Part shown: one piece after another, positions 46,732 through 59,015 of the stretch
Layout: each line of letters begins with the position of its first letter
Numbering within the stretch: the stretch's first letter is position 1
NCBI GenBank assembly: GCA_004154925.1
Contig: QJNS01000102.1
Span: 124,001-188,000, forward strand
Direction: 5' to 3'
Origin: Monosporascus cannonballus
Taxonomy: Eukaryota > Ascomycota > Sordariomycetes > Xylariales
Length of the DNA: 64,000 nt
Translations under genes and position numbers: made by a program
The notes under the pieces: model-generated
Database searches by the model: none
Told to the model about the DNA's origin: nothing
The model's input: the letters and a program-made list of their open reading frames with translations, nothing else

Positions 46732-49700
46732 CAGAAAAAAGTTACTTATAAAAAAACTGCAAAATAACGAAACATAAAGAAATTAAAGGGAATTCCCGAA
46801 AAAACCTTTAAACGTAATAATAAAAAACGTTAACAACTTTATTACTTTGAATATACAAATCGGAACGCATTAATATATCGTAATAATAAATTACGGAACT
46901 CTGGGCGGAAATTATATTATACCGGATATGATTAATAAATTTAGATTGCTATAGAAATATAAGTTAAAACTCTATATAATAACGAATGTCGAAATTCAGG
47001 AATTCGTTTACGATAATAAAAAAATTATACGCAAAATGAATTACTTCGGAATTCTTATTAAACAATAACATTAAATAATTAATTTCGATATCGTTTTATT
47101 CGGAAATTACGATATGATTTTAAGATTACCATAAATACGCAAATACGGAATTTTAATTAATAAAAGGATTAGCCAGGTAAAGTTCGCCTTATACCTTATT
47201 AATAAATAAAGAAAATTAAGATCTTAATACTTAATCGATAATGGCGACGGGTATGGGTATAAGGGTATGATGAATGCCTTACTGCTTAGGGATTTAGGAT
47301 ATAAAAAAAATAGGAATTAAAGAAAATACGATATATCGTTATTACTATTAAAACGAAACTAAGGTAACTAAATAACGATCTAAAATAATAAGAATAACAA
47401 CCCAAAAATTTAAAAACTTTAATTAATATATTACCATAATATTACAGATACGAATAGCTTTTTAAGAAAAAGTTTGATATAAAATTACCGGAATATAACG
47501 AATAAAATTATGAAATAATCTTTAAAAAAGGTTTTTCGACAAAGTTTTACTTTATTTACAACTTTAATAAAAACGAATTACGTACTTTTAAAAAATATCT
47601 GGAAAATCGGCTACAGAAAAAATAAATTCGATTTTTGAAAATACCGGCAGCATATCCAATATTTTTCGTACCTAAGAAAAATGGAAAATTACGACGTATA
47701 ATTAATTATCGGCAACTGAATAACATTATTATTAAAAATTAAATACCATAATCCCTAATTACGGAAATAAAAAACCGATTTTACGGAACCAAATAATTCA
47801 TAATATTTGATTTCAAAAATAAATATAACCTTATTAAGATTAAAAAAAATACAAATGGAAAACAATTTTTAAAACGAAATACGAATTATTTAAATATTTG
47901 GTTATATTAATAAGATTTACGAATATATTAGCAATTTTTTAACGAATAATTAATTACGTATTACGAAAATACTTCGATATTTTCGTCGTTTGCTATCTCG
48001 ACGACATTATTATTTTCTTAAAGATAAAAAAAGTATACGCAGGATATATTCATAAGGTTTTTTAAGCTTTATAAAACGCGAAATTATTTGTTAATACAAA
48101 AAAAATTAATTCCATATATAAAAAATGGAATATCTGGGACATATTATTACCTTAAGATATATCAGGATAAACCTTAAGAAAATCGTTACAGTTACAAAAT
48201 AGCAAACGTTAATTACAGTTAAAAAGATATAGGTATTCCTTAAATTCGCTAATTACTACAGGAAATTTATTCGAAATTTTAGCAAAATAACCATATCCTT
48301 AATAAATCTTATAAAAAAAATTTAAATAAACGCCAGATATAAAAAAGATATTTTAAGATATTAAGGATATAATTATTAGCAAACCAATATTAATTATATA
48401 TAATCCAAACCGCCCCGTTAAACTAAAAACCAATACTTCGGATTACGTATTAAGCGTAATAATTAAATAACGAAATAATTAAGGTAAATTGTACGTTATT
48501 ATATTTTTTTCGTATAAATTAAAAAAAGCCGAGCTTAATTACGGTATTCCAAACAAAACATTTATAAATATTATTATGGCATTTCGGGAATTTAGGTATT
48601 TCTTAAAAAGAAACTTGTACCAGGTTAAGGTTTATACGGATTATTAAAACTTTACCCGATTTACCACGACTAAAGAACTTACAAAATAACAATTAAAATA
48701 TACGGAAAAATTGGCGAATTACAATTTCGTTATTATCTACAAAAAAAAAATCAAAAAACAGCAAAACAAATACTTTAAACAAATAACCAAACCTTAAAAG
48801 AAATTGGTTAAAATTAGCCATATAATTTTCGATATTACTAGAGAAAAATATTTACGCTTATGACAAATTATAATAATTCGGGTAATACCTTGCGATATGT
48901 ACCAGAAAGTTCAATAATATAACGATAATCTCCTAGAAAACCAAAAAACGGATAAGATATAAATTTTAACAAAATATTAAAAAAATTTAATCCGAAAAAT
49001 ATACGAACATTAATTACATAAATATCCAGAAATCCATAAAACCCTAAAACGATTTTAACGTATATATTCCTTTCCTAAAATAAAATTAGTAATATAAAAA
49101 ATTATACGGCAATATAATATTTGCGTTAAAGTAAAGGCTCGACAATACAAGCCATACGGAAAATTATAATAATTATTAATTATAAAACGATTATAATATT
49201 TAGTTATATTTAACTTTATTATTAAACTTTTTATATTAAAAGGTTTAATTACAAAAATATATTTTAATAGTATTTTCGTAATAATTAACTAATTTACGAA
49301 ATTTTCCTATTTCTTATTATATTATAAGGATATAAATACCAAATAATTGGAATATATTTTCTTTAAATATATTTTCAATATATATGGATTATTAATAAAA
49401 ATTATATCAAATAAAGGATTAATATTTATATTTAAATTTTAATAAGGCCTTATAATATAAATTGGCCTAAATTATAAATTATTTAACGTATTTAAACCGT
49501 AAATGAATAAATAAATAAAACGAATAAATCAAATTTTAAAAACTTATTTATGATATTATATTAATTTCGAATAAAATAATTAAGTTAAGAAATTACCAAT
49601 TACATAACTAACTTACAATACCAGCTACCACGAAAATATCAAAACAACTTTTACAAACGCAAATTTTGGTTTTACTTTAAAACTTTAGAAAAAAAATACG

Positions 49701-50280
49701 CAATAACGGTCCAATTAATATCAAAATAATCCTTATATTAAAATAGCTACGATAACTGTACCAAAAAATAAAGATAAAATTAAAATTCGTACGAAATCAA
49801 ATAAGCAAATATTATAATTAAAAAAAATTAAAAAAACCAACTTTCGAAAAAAAATTAATTTTCCTTGCCACGAAAAACATTTAAATAAGATAACCCAAGA
49901 AAAAACTCAATATCAAATATATCGGTCCATACAAAATCGCCAAAGAAATCTCATAAAATAATTATTAATTAAAACATTTACCAAAAGTCAAACTCCCTCT
50001 AATTTTTCATATTTTCTTATTCGAATTAACGATAAATATAATCAAAATGCATACGGTATAAAACGACATAAAAGTAAAAAACGAATAAATATACGAAATA
50101 GAGAAAATCCGCGATATGCGAAAATACAACGGACTTACTTAATACCTGATCAAATGGAAAAAGTACTCAAACTCCGAAAACACCTGGAAACCCGTTAAGA
50201 ACCTTATTAGCGCCTAATGCCTATTAAAGAATTTTCACCAGCAACGACGGGCGCGTTGCAGTCAAAAGTCGACCAGTTAA
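46732..50280 (+). pseudogene. Element C pol remnant
   Basis: Continues C after element A. Protease is at about 46859-47100 (the YGTLGGN core remnant appears as NYGTLGGNYIIPD). RT is at about 47640-48130 with an intact CYLDDIIIF at about 47987-48015. RNase H is at about 48390-48790, the integrase zinc part about 49010-49090, the core about 49230-49500. The chromodomain at about 50095-50225 has GLTQYLIKWKKYSNSENTW, well preserved. The tail ends in the stop at 50278-50280. Many TAA/TAG codons are present. The N-terminal end of pol lies before element A. Confidence 0.8.
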
Positions 50281-50778
50281 TAGCCGGGATATCGGGCTAA
50301 TCGGCTGCGGCCTACGTTAACGTAATAGCTGCAATGGCGGCCTTTAACTATTCTTATTTTTTTTTTCGAAACGTTTAAATTCTTCCATCGCCTCCGTACC
50401 TTAAATACCATAACGAAACATTTTAATCCCATAACGGCGAAGTAACTTTCGTTATTTCTGCAAACGGTCTAATTTATTTGTAACATTACGCAAAGCCTTA
50501 CGGACCTGCTCTTTTTTGCGCTCCAAACGGTTTTCCTTATTAAGAAATTTTTTGTGCTTAAATTTCGAAAGGCCAAATAAGTCGTAAAAGTTACCGTATT
50601 ATATACAGCAAGCGCATTTCCCAGAACTACGGTACGCCTTATAGGGTACGCCAATAAAACGGCAACAAAAATAGGAATTTTCTTAAGGCATGATAAAACC
50701 TAAAAGTACAATGCGTTCTGTAAAGATAAAAGCGTTAATACGCTTACGGAAACGGGATATTTCGACGCGACCCGACAT
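50207..50778 (-). pseudogene. Element C antisense accessory gene, best-preserved Cys-rich copy
   Basis: The minus-strand ATG at 50778 starts MSGRVEISRFRKRINAFIF. The Cys-rich block reads SYFCCRFIGVPYKAYRSSG and KCACC, with five Cys in about 25 residues, a plausible zinc-binding knuckle. A basic helical segment follows: FKHKKFLNKENRLERKKEQV, then KALRNVTNKLDRLQK and RKLLRRYGIKMFRYGI, then EAMEEFKRFEKK. A one-base shift in an A-run (about 50359-50368) moves the tail to another frame. That frame reads KAAIAAITLT, AINWSTFDCNAPVVAGENSL and ends IGIRR, stop at 50207-50209. Three or four TAA/TAG codons are RIP-type. The minus-strand frame 50469-50654 is a shadow in another phase. Low AT content for the nest suggests weak RIP here. 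Confidence 0.8.
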
Positions 50779-50867
50779 GATAAATATAAAAAAAAAAGTT
50801 ATTTATTAAAGCTAACAAACAAACGGAATAATCTTTAAGGACAAAGATCCTGGAAAGGGAAAAATCG

Positions 50868-51016
50868 TATTATGACCTAACGATTTTGGTTTCCCCAAAA
50901 CGGTCGGAAAACTTGGGCATTCAAGCCCGACCATGCCAAGAAGATCACGTAATTAGCTCAAAGGGCTTAAGGGCTTGGCGCTTTTAAGCCGGTTAAGCCA
51001 GCAGGTAGCTTAAGGG
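50868..51016 (+). repeat. Element C 3' LTR, first fragment
   Basis: Starts TATTATGACCTAACG (from TGTTATAACC). It is cut by element D at the duplicated AAGGG (51012-51016 and 57749-57753). It continues at 57754-58009. Confidence 0.9.
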
Positions 51017-51397
51017 TGTTACAACCCAAGTCAGCTGGGTCTGCGAAAACGGTCCAGCCAAGATCATGGAGCTACGCTAATTCAGGGTCACGTGATGGGT
51101 GCTTAGCGGGTCTCAACTGAGCACGGCTGAGCAGCACTAAGTAACTGCTTAACAGGGCTTTGCTAAACAGAGATAAGCAGTAATAAAGGAATCAGAATAT
51201 ATACGTTCATTAATTCCATAATTTAGATAGCTTTAACTTGCAACATTTATCAATAATAATTCGTTACCTAAGGCACCCTTGGTATTACGAGACGTAACAA
51301 CTTCCTGTATTTATTATTTAAATTCTTACGATATTCCTGCTAACATAAACCCGTACGACTTAGGTTTAATAATTGGTTAAACCGCTTAGCCGTTATA
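51017..51397 (+). repeat. Element D 5' LTR, 381 bp
   Basis: TGTTACAACCCAAGTCAGC to GCCGTTATA. U3 contains GGTCACGTGATGG (about 51089) and GTGCTTAGCGG/GAGCACGGCTGAGCAGC repeats. TATATAC is at about 51198-51204, and the RNA start word AACTTGCAAC at about 51235-51244 (AGCTTGCAAC with one G-to-A). The PBS region ATTGCAAGTTC follows at about 51398-51409. Confidence 0.92.
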
Positions 51398-54300
51398 TAT
51401 TGCAAGTTCTTGTTTAGTAGTACCGTTAAACTCTGAATAATATTTAATACTGTCAAAATATCAACCAGAATTTAGGAAACCCTTATTCAGCAGCTTTAGT
51501 CTCGAATTCGGGAACTGGAAAGAAAAGTTCGACAACTTAGGGCTACGCCGGCCCAACCCTTTTTCGCCCGTATAAAGCCAAAAAAGCCAGAACCTTACGA
51601 TGGAAAAAATAATCCTCAAATTTTCTTAATTTAAGTACAAGTTTATTTTCGCTTTTTAAACCTTAATAACCTAGCGGATATAGTCCTAGTAATAGGAGTA
51701 TACCTAATAAAAAATACGGTTAATTAATTTAAGCTTATTATAAAAAACTTTTTGAAAATAAGAAAAGCAAATAAAGAACATTTTATTAACGAAATCTTTT
51801 TAACTTATACCAATTTCGAAAATAAAATGCGCAATAATTTCGGTAATCCAGATAAAAAACGATTAACGGCTTAATAATTCTTATAATTCCGATAAAAAGG
51901 ATTTACGTCCAAATACGCTGTAACTTTCAAAAGTTTTACAATTAAGGCAAAATAAGGAAACGATAAAACCGATACCTTTATTAATATATTTTATAAAAAG
52001 TTAAAAAATAATATAAAAATAAGATTATTCGGATCGAATAATTAATTACTTTGGACCGGTATATCGTAAAAGTAATTAAGATTAATAACCGATAGTTTAA
52101 AAAACGATAAAAGAAAAAAGGATAATACACCGTATATTCGGAATATAAATTTAATTAGGGGAAAAAACGAAACGCACCTTTTATTTCTTACGGAACGGCG
52201 CCAGAACTTATGGAATTCGGCGTTACCCACAGATAAAATTGGAGCCAAATTAAATGTTTTAATTATAACAAAATGGGATATAAGGCTTACAAATATAAAA
52301 AGCCCAAAAAGCCATAATAGGATAACTGGACCCTTATCCCGGAAAAATAATTTAAGAATAATTAACAAAACGATAGCAAAATTATTAATATAATTCAAGC
52401 CAAATACGTATTAGGCCTTAAGCAAAAAGTCTAATAAGGACCATTACGATAAAAAATTCGATAAAGAATACAAAAAACCAAAAAACTGGTTTAATAAATA
52501 ACGTAAATATAATAAGAAATATTATAAGGATAATTACGCAAATATCAAAATTAGATAAAAAGAGTTTGTCCCAAAACCCCCGATCGATACGGCAGAATAT
52601 ATATTATATATTGTCGACGACGAGAATATCCCGATTACGAAAAATAAAAATAACATATTTACGTACGAATTACCGGTATGTATTATAAGGGATTCGATTT
52701 TCCAAACCGTACCGGACATAATAAAAACGACGAACAATAATATCGATAACTTCGAACCATAGCCCCAGAAGATATTTAACAGCTGGCCGAAACGGAAAAT
52801 TGGCCCAAAGAAAAGCAGTGCCCGTAAAAAAACACCTTTTGTTACTATGGATAATATAATTACCAAACGGAAAAGGAATTAATTTAGCGTACGGTAAAAA
52901 AATACTATTAAAAAGTTATTACGAACTTTTATTTTTAATTGATATGTATTATAAATCCTTACGAAAAAAAGGTTATCAAAAAAATATATTAATTTATAGG
53001 AGATTTTTGGAACGACAACCAAAATAACGCATAATGGGATATAATTGTAAACATAAAAAAACAATTTATTTAATAAAAAAAGGAACTGCAAAAAAATCAG
53101 AAATAATTAATATAGTTCGAAAAAACCGTACGCCAATAATAACGATAGATATAACAGCTTAATACATTATATACAAAGACATAAATAAAGTTCGAACAAT
53201 TCAAACAGGAATTAAAAAAAAGGTTATTTATAAAAAAACTGCAAAATAACGAAACATAAAGAAATTAAAGAGAATTCCCGAAAAAACCTTTAAACGTAAT
53301 AATAAAAAACGTTAACGACCTTATTATTCTGGATATACAAATCGGAACGCATTAATATACCGTAATAATGGATTACGGAACTTTAGGCGGAAATTATATT
53401 ACACCGGATATAGTCAATAAGCTTAAATTATTATGGAGATATAAGTTAAAACCCTATATAACGACAAATGCCGAAAGTTAAAAATTCGCTTACGATAACG
53501 GAAAAGTTATACGCGAAATTAATTATTTCGAGATTTTTATTTAAGGACGATACCAAATAATTAATTTCGATATCGTTCTATTTAGGAATTACGATATAAT
53601 CTTAGGATTACTATGGATACGCCAGTACGAAATTTTGATTAATAACAGAACTGGCTAAATAAGGTTTACCTTATACCCTATTAACAAATAAAAAAAATTA
53701 AAATCTTAACATTCGATCGATAATAACAACGAATACAGGTATAAGGATACGACAAATACCTTATTACTTAAAGGAATAAAATATAAAAAAAAACAAATAT
53801 TAAAGAAAAATACGACGTATTATTATTATTATTAGAACGAAATTAAAATAATTAAATAACGATTTGGAATAATAAAAATAACAATTTAAAGAATTAAAAA
53901 ATCTAATTAATATGTTACCATAATATTATAGATACGAATAACTTTTCAAAAAGAAATTTAATACAAAATTACCAGAACATAACGAATAGGATTATGAAAT
54001 AATGTTTAAAGAAAGATTTTCGACAAAGTTTTACCTTATTTATAATTTTAATAAAAATAAATTACGTATTTTCAAAGAATACCTTGAAAATCGGCTATAA
54101 AAAAGATAAATTCGACTTTTAAAATCACTAGCAGAATATTTAATGTTTTTTATATCGAAAAAAAACGGAAAATTATGATTTATGGTTAATTATTAATAAT
54201 TAAATAACGTTATTATTAAAAATTAAATATTATTATCTTTAATTACGGAAATAAAAAACCGATTTTATGGAGCCAAATAATTTATAATATTCGATTTTAA

Positions 54301-56731
54301 AGATAGATATAACCTTATTAAGATCAAAAAAGGATATAAATAAAAAATAACTTTTAAAACAAAATACGGACTATTTAATTATTCGGTTATATTAATAGGA
54401 TTTACGAACGTATTAGTAACCTTTTAACGGATGGTTAATTACGTATTACGAAAATACCTCGATATTTTTGTTATATATTATCTCGACGATATTTTCATTT
54501 TCTTAAAGATAAAAAAATATATATATAGGATATGTTTATAAAGTTCTTTAAGTTTTATAAAACGTAAAATTACTTATTAACGCGGAAAAAAGTTAATTCT
54601 ATATATAGAAAATGGAATATCTGGGACATATTATTATTTTAAAACATATTAAAATAAACCTTAAAAAAATCGTTACAGTTACAAAATGGCAGATATTAAC
54701 GATAATTAAAAAAATATAAACATTCTTTAAATTTGCCAATTATTACAGGAAGTTTATTCGAAATTTTAATAAAATAACCATACCCTTAATAAATTTTACA
54801 AAAAAAAAAGTTTAAACGGACGCCAAATACATAAAAGGCATTTCAAGATATTAAAAATGTAATTACCAGTAAGCCAGTACTAATCATATATAATCCAAAC
54901 CGCCCCGTTAAATTAAAAACCGATATTTCGAATTACGTATTAAATATAATAATTAGATAACGAAATAATTAAAACAAATTGTACCTTATTACATTCTTTT
55001 CGTACAAATTAAAAAAAGCCGAACTTAATTACGGTATTCCAAATAAGGAATTTATAGCCATTATTATGACATTTCGGGAATTTAGGTATTTCCTAAAAGG
55101 AAATTTGCATTAAATTAAGGTTTATACGGATTATCAAAATTTTACCCGATTTATTACGACCAGAAAGCTTATAGGACGATAATTTCGTTATGTAAAGGAA
55201 TTAGCGAACTTCGATTTCGTTATTATCTATAAAAAAATTAAAAAACGGTAAAACAAATAATTTAAGCAGGTAACCAGACCTTAAAAAAATTAGTTAAAAT
55301 TAGCCATATAATCTTTAATATTATTACAGAAGGATATTTACGCTTATAACAAATTACGATAATTCGGGCAATACCTTACGATATATATTAGAAAATTTAC
55401 CAGCATAACGACGGTTTCCTAAAAAATCAAAAAATAAACAAAATGCAAGATCCAAAAAAATATTACAAAAATCTAATACGAAAAATACATAATTATTAAT
55501 TACATAAATATCTAAGGATTTACAAAACCCTAAAGCAATTTTAACGCATATATTTCTTCTTTAAAATAAAATTAACGGTATAAAAAATTATACGGCAATA
55601 CAATATTTGCGCCAAAATAAAGGCTCGACGACATAAACCATACGGAAAATTACAACCATTATTAATCGCAAAATAACCATAATATTTAATCATATTGGAT
55701 TTTATTACTAAGCTTTTTATGTCAAAAAATCCAGCTATAAGAATATATTACGATAGCATTTTTATAATCGTCGATCGATTTACGAAATTTTCTTATTTTT
55801 TACTATATTACGAAAACATAAATGCCAAATAACTGGCATACATTTCTTTTAAATATATTTTCAATATATACGAATTACCAATGGAAATTAGATTAAATAA
55901 AGAATCGATATTTATATTTAAGTTTTAACAAGGCCTTATAATATAAATCGGCTTAAATTACAAATTATTTAACGTATTTAAACCTTAAACGAATAAATAA
56001 ATAAAACGAATAAATTAAACCTTAAAAACCTATTTATAATATTACATTAATTATGAATAAAATAATTAAATTAAAAAATTACTAATCGCATAATTAACTT
56101 ATAATACCAGTTATTACGAAAATATCAAAATAATACTTATAAACGTAAATTTGGGTTTTATTCCAAAAGTTTACAGAAAAATACGCGATAACGGTTTAAT
56201 TAATATCAAAATAATCCTTACGTCAAAATAATTACGACGGTTACATTAAAAAATAAAAACAGAATTGGAATTTGTACGAAATTAAATAAATAAATATTAC
56301 AATTAAAAAAAGTTAAAAGAATTAATTTTCGAAAAGAGGGAAATAGTTTTCTTCGTTATAAATAATATTTAAACAAAATAACCCAGCAAAAAATTCGATT
56401 TTAAATATATCAATCTATATAAAATCGTTAAAAAAATTTCAAAAAATAATTACTAATTAGAACTTTTACCAAAAATCGAATTCCATCTAATTTTTCATAT
56501 TTCCGTATACGAATTGGTAATAAATACAATTAAAGTATATATAGCACAAAATAATATGGAAATAAAAAAAATAAATAAACATACGAAATAAAGAAAATCC
56601 TCGATATACGGAAACAAAACGGATTTACCCAGTACCTAATCAAGTGGAAAAAATATCCAAATTCCGAAAATACTTAAGAACCCGCCAAAAATCTCATTGG
56701 CGCCCAATATCTATTAAAGAATTTTCATTAA
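51398..56731 (+). pseudogene. Element D gag-pol remnant
   Basis: Gag blocks match C (RELERKVRQL, KPKKPEPYDGK). The CCHC region KCFNYNKMGYKAYKYKK lies at about 52251-52300. The protease core MDYGTLGGNYITPD lies at about 53360-53410, where the expected Ser after Asp is mutated to Tyr. RT is at about 54110-54620 with an intact YYLDDIFIF at about 54473-54500. RNase H is at about 54880-55280, the integrase core about 55700-55990 (IVDRFTKFSYF) and the chromodomain about 56580-56720 (GFTQYLIKWKKYPNSENT). Pol stop at 56729-56731. The minus-strand frames at 52042-52398 and 52534-52866 are shadows of gag. Confidence 0.82.
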
Positions 56732-57296
56732 TAATAACGGAACCACCGGATATAATTACGTCCTAATTAACGTTATCTAACGGCCAGATAACGCCGGGCA
56801 GCTTAAGAGAGAAAACTAAGGCGGCTAAAGAAACCTCGGCGTTGGCCTGTTCCTAACGTTTTTATTCTTTTAATTTCTTTAACGATTATAATTCTTATTA
56901 TATTATTTTAATACCTTTTGAACGAAAAAACGCTTTTTATTTTCTAAAACGGATTAATTACGTAATTACTTTATTTATTTTTTGCTAATAACGTTTTTGC
57001 AATTCCAAAAAACGTTCTTCCGCTAGCACCTTTTTGCGTTCTAAACGTTAATTTTCGGTACGAATATTTTATAAAAAAGATAAGAGAATGCCGTTATTAT
57101 CGCAAAAATAATTACGCTTAACATACGCCTTGCATTTGGAAACATTTTCTATCATTTCGTATTTCCAGCCCTTAAAAAAGCATAAAAAATACGGCATAAT
57201 TTCAAAACTGAAATCGTCAAAGATAAAAAGCAGATTTTGACGTTACGTAATGGACGAAAAGACTTAACGACAATATTTAATAATACGAATCAATAT
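56694..57296 (-). pseudogene. Element D antisense accessory gene
   Basis: Minus strand, same position as in the other elements; the start is approximate (an ATA where an ATG would be expected, about 57296). Cys-containing blocks read MPYFLCFFKGWKYEM, ENVSKCKAYVKRNYFCD. A helix follows (ERKKVLAEERFLELQKRY), then IRFRK and SLKKLKE in the place of the LDELE signature, and the end reads NENSLIDIGRQ with TGA at 56694-56696. It carries eight or more TAA/TAG. It overlaps pol by 38 bp. Confidence 0.72.
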
Positions 57297-57367
57297 TTTA
57301 AAAGGAAAAAGCTTACCAAAGGGAAAAGAAAAATCTTAAAGGCAAGATTTGGGGAAAAGGAAGATCG

Positions 57368-57748
57368 TGTTATAACCCAAATTAGCTGGGTTTGCGAAAA
57401 CGGTCCAGCCAAGATGATAAAATTACGCTAGTTCAAGGTTACGTAATGGGTGCTTAGCGAGTTTTAACTAAGCACGGCTGAACAACATTAAGCAACTGCT
57501 TAACAGGGCTTTGCTAAATAAAGATAAGTAATAACAAAGGAATCAGAATATATACGCTCATTAATTCCATAATTTAGATAACTTCAGTTTATAACATTTA
57601 TCAATAACAATTCGTTACCTAAGGCACCCTTGGTATTACGAGACGTAATAACTTCCTATATCTATTACTCAGATTCCCACGATACTTCTGCTAATATAAA
57701 CCCGTACGACTTAGGTTTAATAATTGGTTAAACCGCCTAGTTATCACA
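57368..57748 (+). repeat. Element D 3' LTR, 381 bp
   Basis: TGTTATAACCC to GTTATCACA, the same length as the 5' copy. The E-box-like site has decayed to GTTACGTAATGG. Confidence 0.92.
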
Positions 57749-57753
57749 AAGGG

Positions 57754-58009
57754 GCTCAAGGGGCTCAAGGGCTTAAACCAGTTAAGTGGTTTGAGCCAGA
57801 ACGAAAATATGTACGTTTATTAATTCTATAATTTAGATAGCTTTAGTTTGTAATACTTATTAATACTAATCGTTTGCAATAAGGCATTTCCGGTATTAAA
57901 AGATGTAATACGATTACTATATCCATTACTTAGATTCCCACGATACTCTTGCCAACATAAAACCGTCGACTTAAGGTTTAATAATTGGTTAAACCGCCTA
58001 GCCGTCACA
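57754..58009 (+). repeat. Element C 3' LTR, second fragment
   Basis: Resumes the GGCTCAAGGGGCTCAAGGGC repeat cluster cut by D and ends GCCGTCACA, followed by CGTGG (58010-58014), the target copy of C. The two fragments add up to 405 bp, equal to the 5' LTR. Confidence 0.9.
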
Positions 58010-58014
58010 CGTGG

Positions 58015-58358
58015 GATTGTGAGCAATAAATACAGTAATATATCACGTCTTGTAATACCAAAGGTGCCGAAATTATATTATAAACGATTAATATTCAAAA
58101 GTGATACAAACTGATATTATTTAAATTATGGAATAATAAACGTATATATCCTTATTCTGGCTTAAGATACTTAAACGACTTAAACTCTTAAACCCGTTAA
58201 GCCCTTTAAGCTTTTTTGCCGGCTTAAAAGGTTTAAGATACTTGGCATCTTAAAACCTTTAAGTTAATTACGTAATATCTTGGCTAAGGTCGGGTTTTAT
58301 TTTTTTTTTATAAATCTGACCGTCTGTAAAAAAAAAACCAAACCGTTAAGTTATAATA
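58015..58358 (-). repeat. Element G 3' LTR, second fragment
   Basis: Continues G's LTR after C (GATTGTGAGCAATAAATAC) and ends GTTATAATA (from GTTATAACA). The repeats CTTAAGCCCTTTAAGC/GGCTTAAAAGGTTTAAG are a decayed form of those in the C LTR, so G and C belong to related subfamilies. Confidence 0.82.
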
Positions 58359-58448
58359 CGATTTTCTCTTTTCTAAATTTTTTATGCTTAAAAATTAAAT
58401 TCTTTATATATTAATATAATAAATATCTTTCCCCTTTTTATACTTATT

Positions 58449-59015
58449 ATATTAGGCCGTATGGAAAAATCTCTTTTTTGTAAACGCGTTAATACTTTTA
58501 TTTTTTGAGAACGTATTAAATGTCTTAATTTTAAAATACTTTTTTATTTTCTTTATAAAAAGAAAAGTACAGAACACAAAGTTGCTCAGAGTTCTTTAAA
58601 ATATATGCGTTATATTTATTATAGCGGTCCTTATAATATTTTCGATTTTTCAAAAATTAAATATCAAAAGTTTTTTGATAAAAAAATCATTTGAAACGTA
58701 AAAAGAAACAAGTTTGCGAAATATTACAAACAGCTGCCAACAAACTGGACCGTTTACTAAAACAAAAATAACTACTTTATCGCCGTAATATTAAGATGTT
58801 CCGTCAAGATATTAAAGGTACGGAAGCTAATAAAAAATTGGAACGCGTGAAATAGGAATAATAACGATTAAAGGCCACGGTTATCGTAATTACGTTAACA
58901 TAAGCCGTAAATCCGGTTAACTGGTTAAATATCGAGCCCATCAACTAATTAAACTATTAACTGAGATATATCAGTTGCCGTTAATAACAGTTTTTCTATA
59001 GGCGCTAGGCGCTAA
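58449..59015 (+). pseudogene. Element G antisense accessory gene
   Basis: Aligns with the C copy: ILGRMEKSLFCKRVNTFIF at the start (the ATG has become ATA at 58449-58451), then a basic helix KKQVCEILQTAANKLDRLLK, KMFRQDIKGTEA, NKKLERVK, RLKATVIVITLT and NPVNWLNIEPIN. After a frameshift it ends SFSIGARR with TAA at 59013-59015. The Cys-rich block between about 58550 and 58650 is scrambled by frame changes. It overlaps the end of G pol (stop 58981-58983) by 35 bp. Confidence 0.72.

Larger units (their letters stand above)
51017..57748 (+). mobile_element. Element D: Ty3/Gypsy chromovirus inserted in the 3' LTR of C
   Basis: Uninterrupted 6732-bp element with target duplication AAGGG and two 381-bp LTRs (51017-51397 and 57368-57748). 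Gag, pol and antisense gene are all present, collinear with C and A. Its orientation matches C. Both strands are mutated and no frame is open. Confidence 0.93.
16838..58009 (+). mobile_element. Element C: Ty3/Gypsy chromovirus, split by E, A and D
   Basis: Target duplication CGTGG at 16833-16837 and 58010-58014. The 5' LTR is 16838-17242. The 3' LTR is 50868-51016 plus 57754-58009, which also sums to 405 bp. Removing E, A and D with their duplications leaves about 6.77 kb. Gag begins in 17243-17622 and continues at 31038; pol runs 46732-50280. All frames carry many stops. It is the host of three independent insertions, so it is older than E, A and D and younger than G. Confidence 0.9.
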
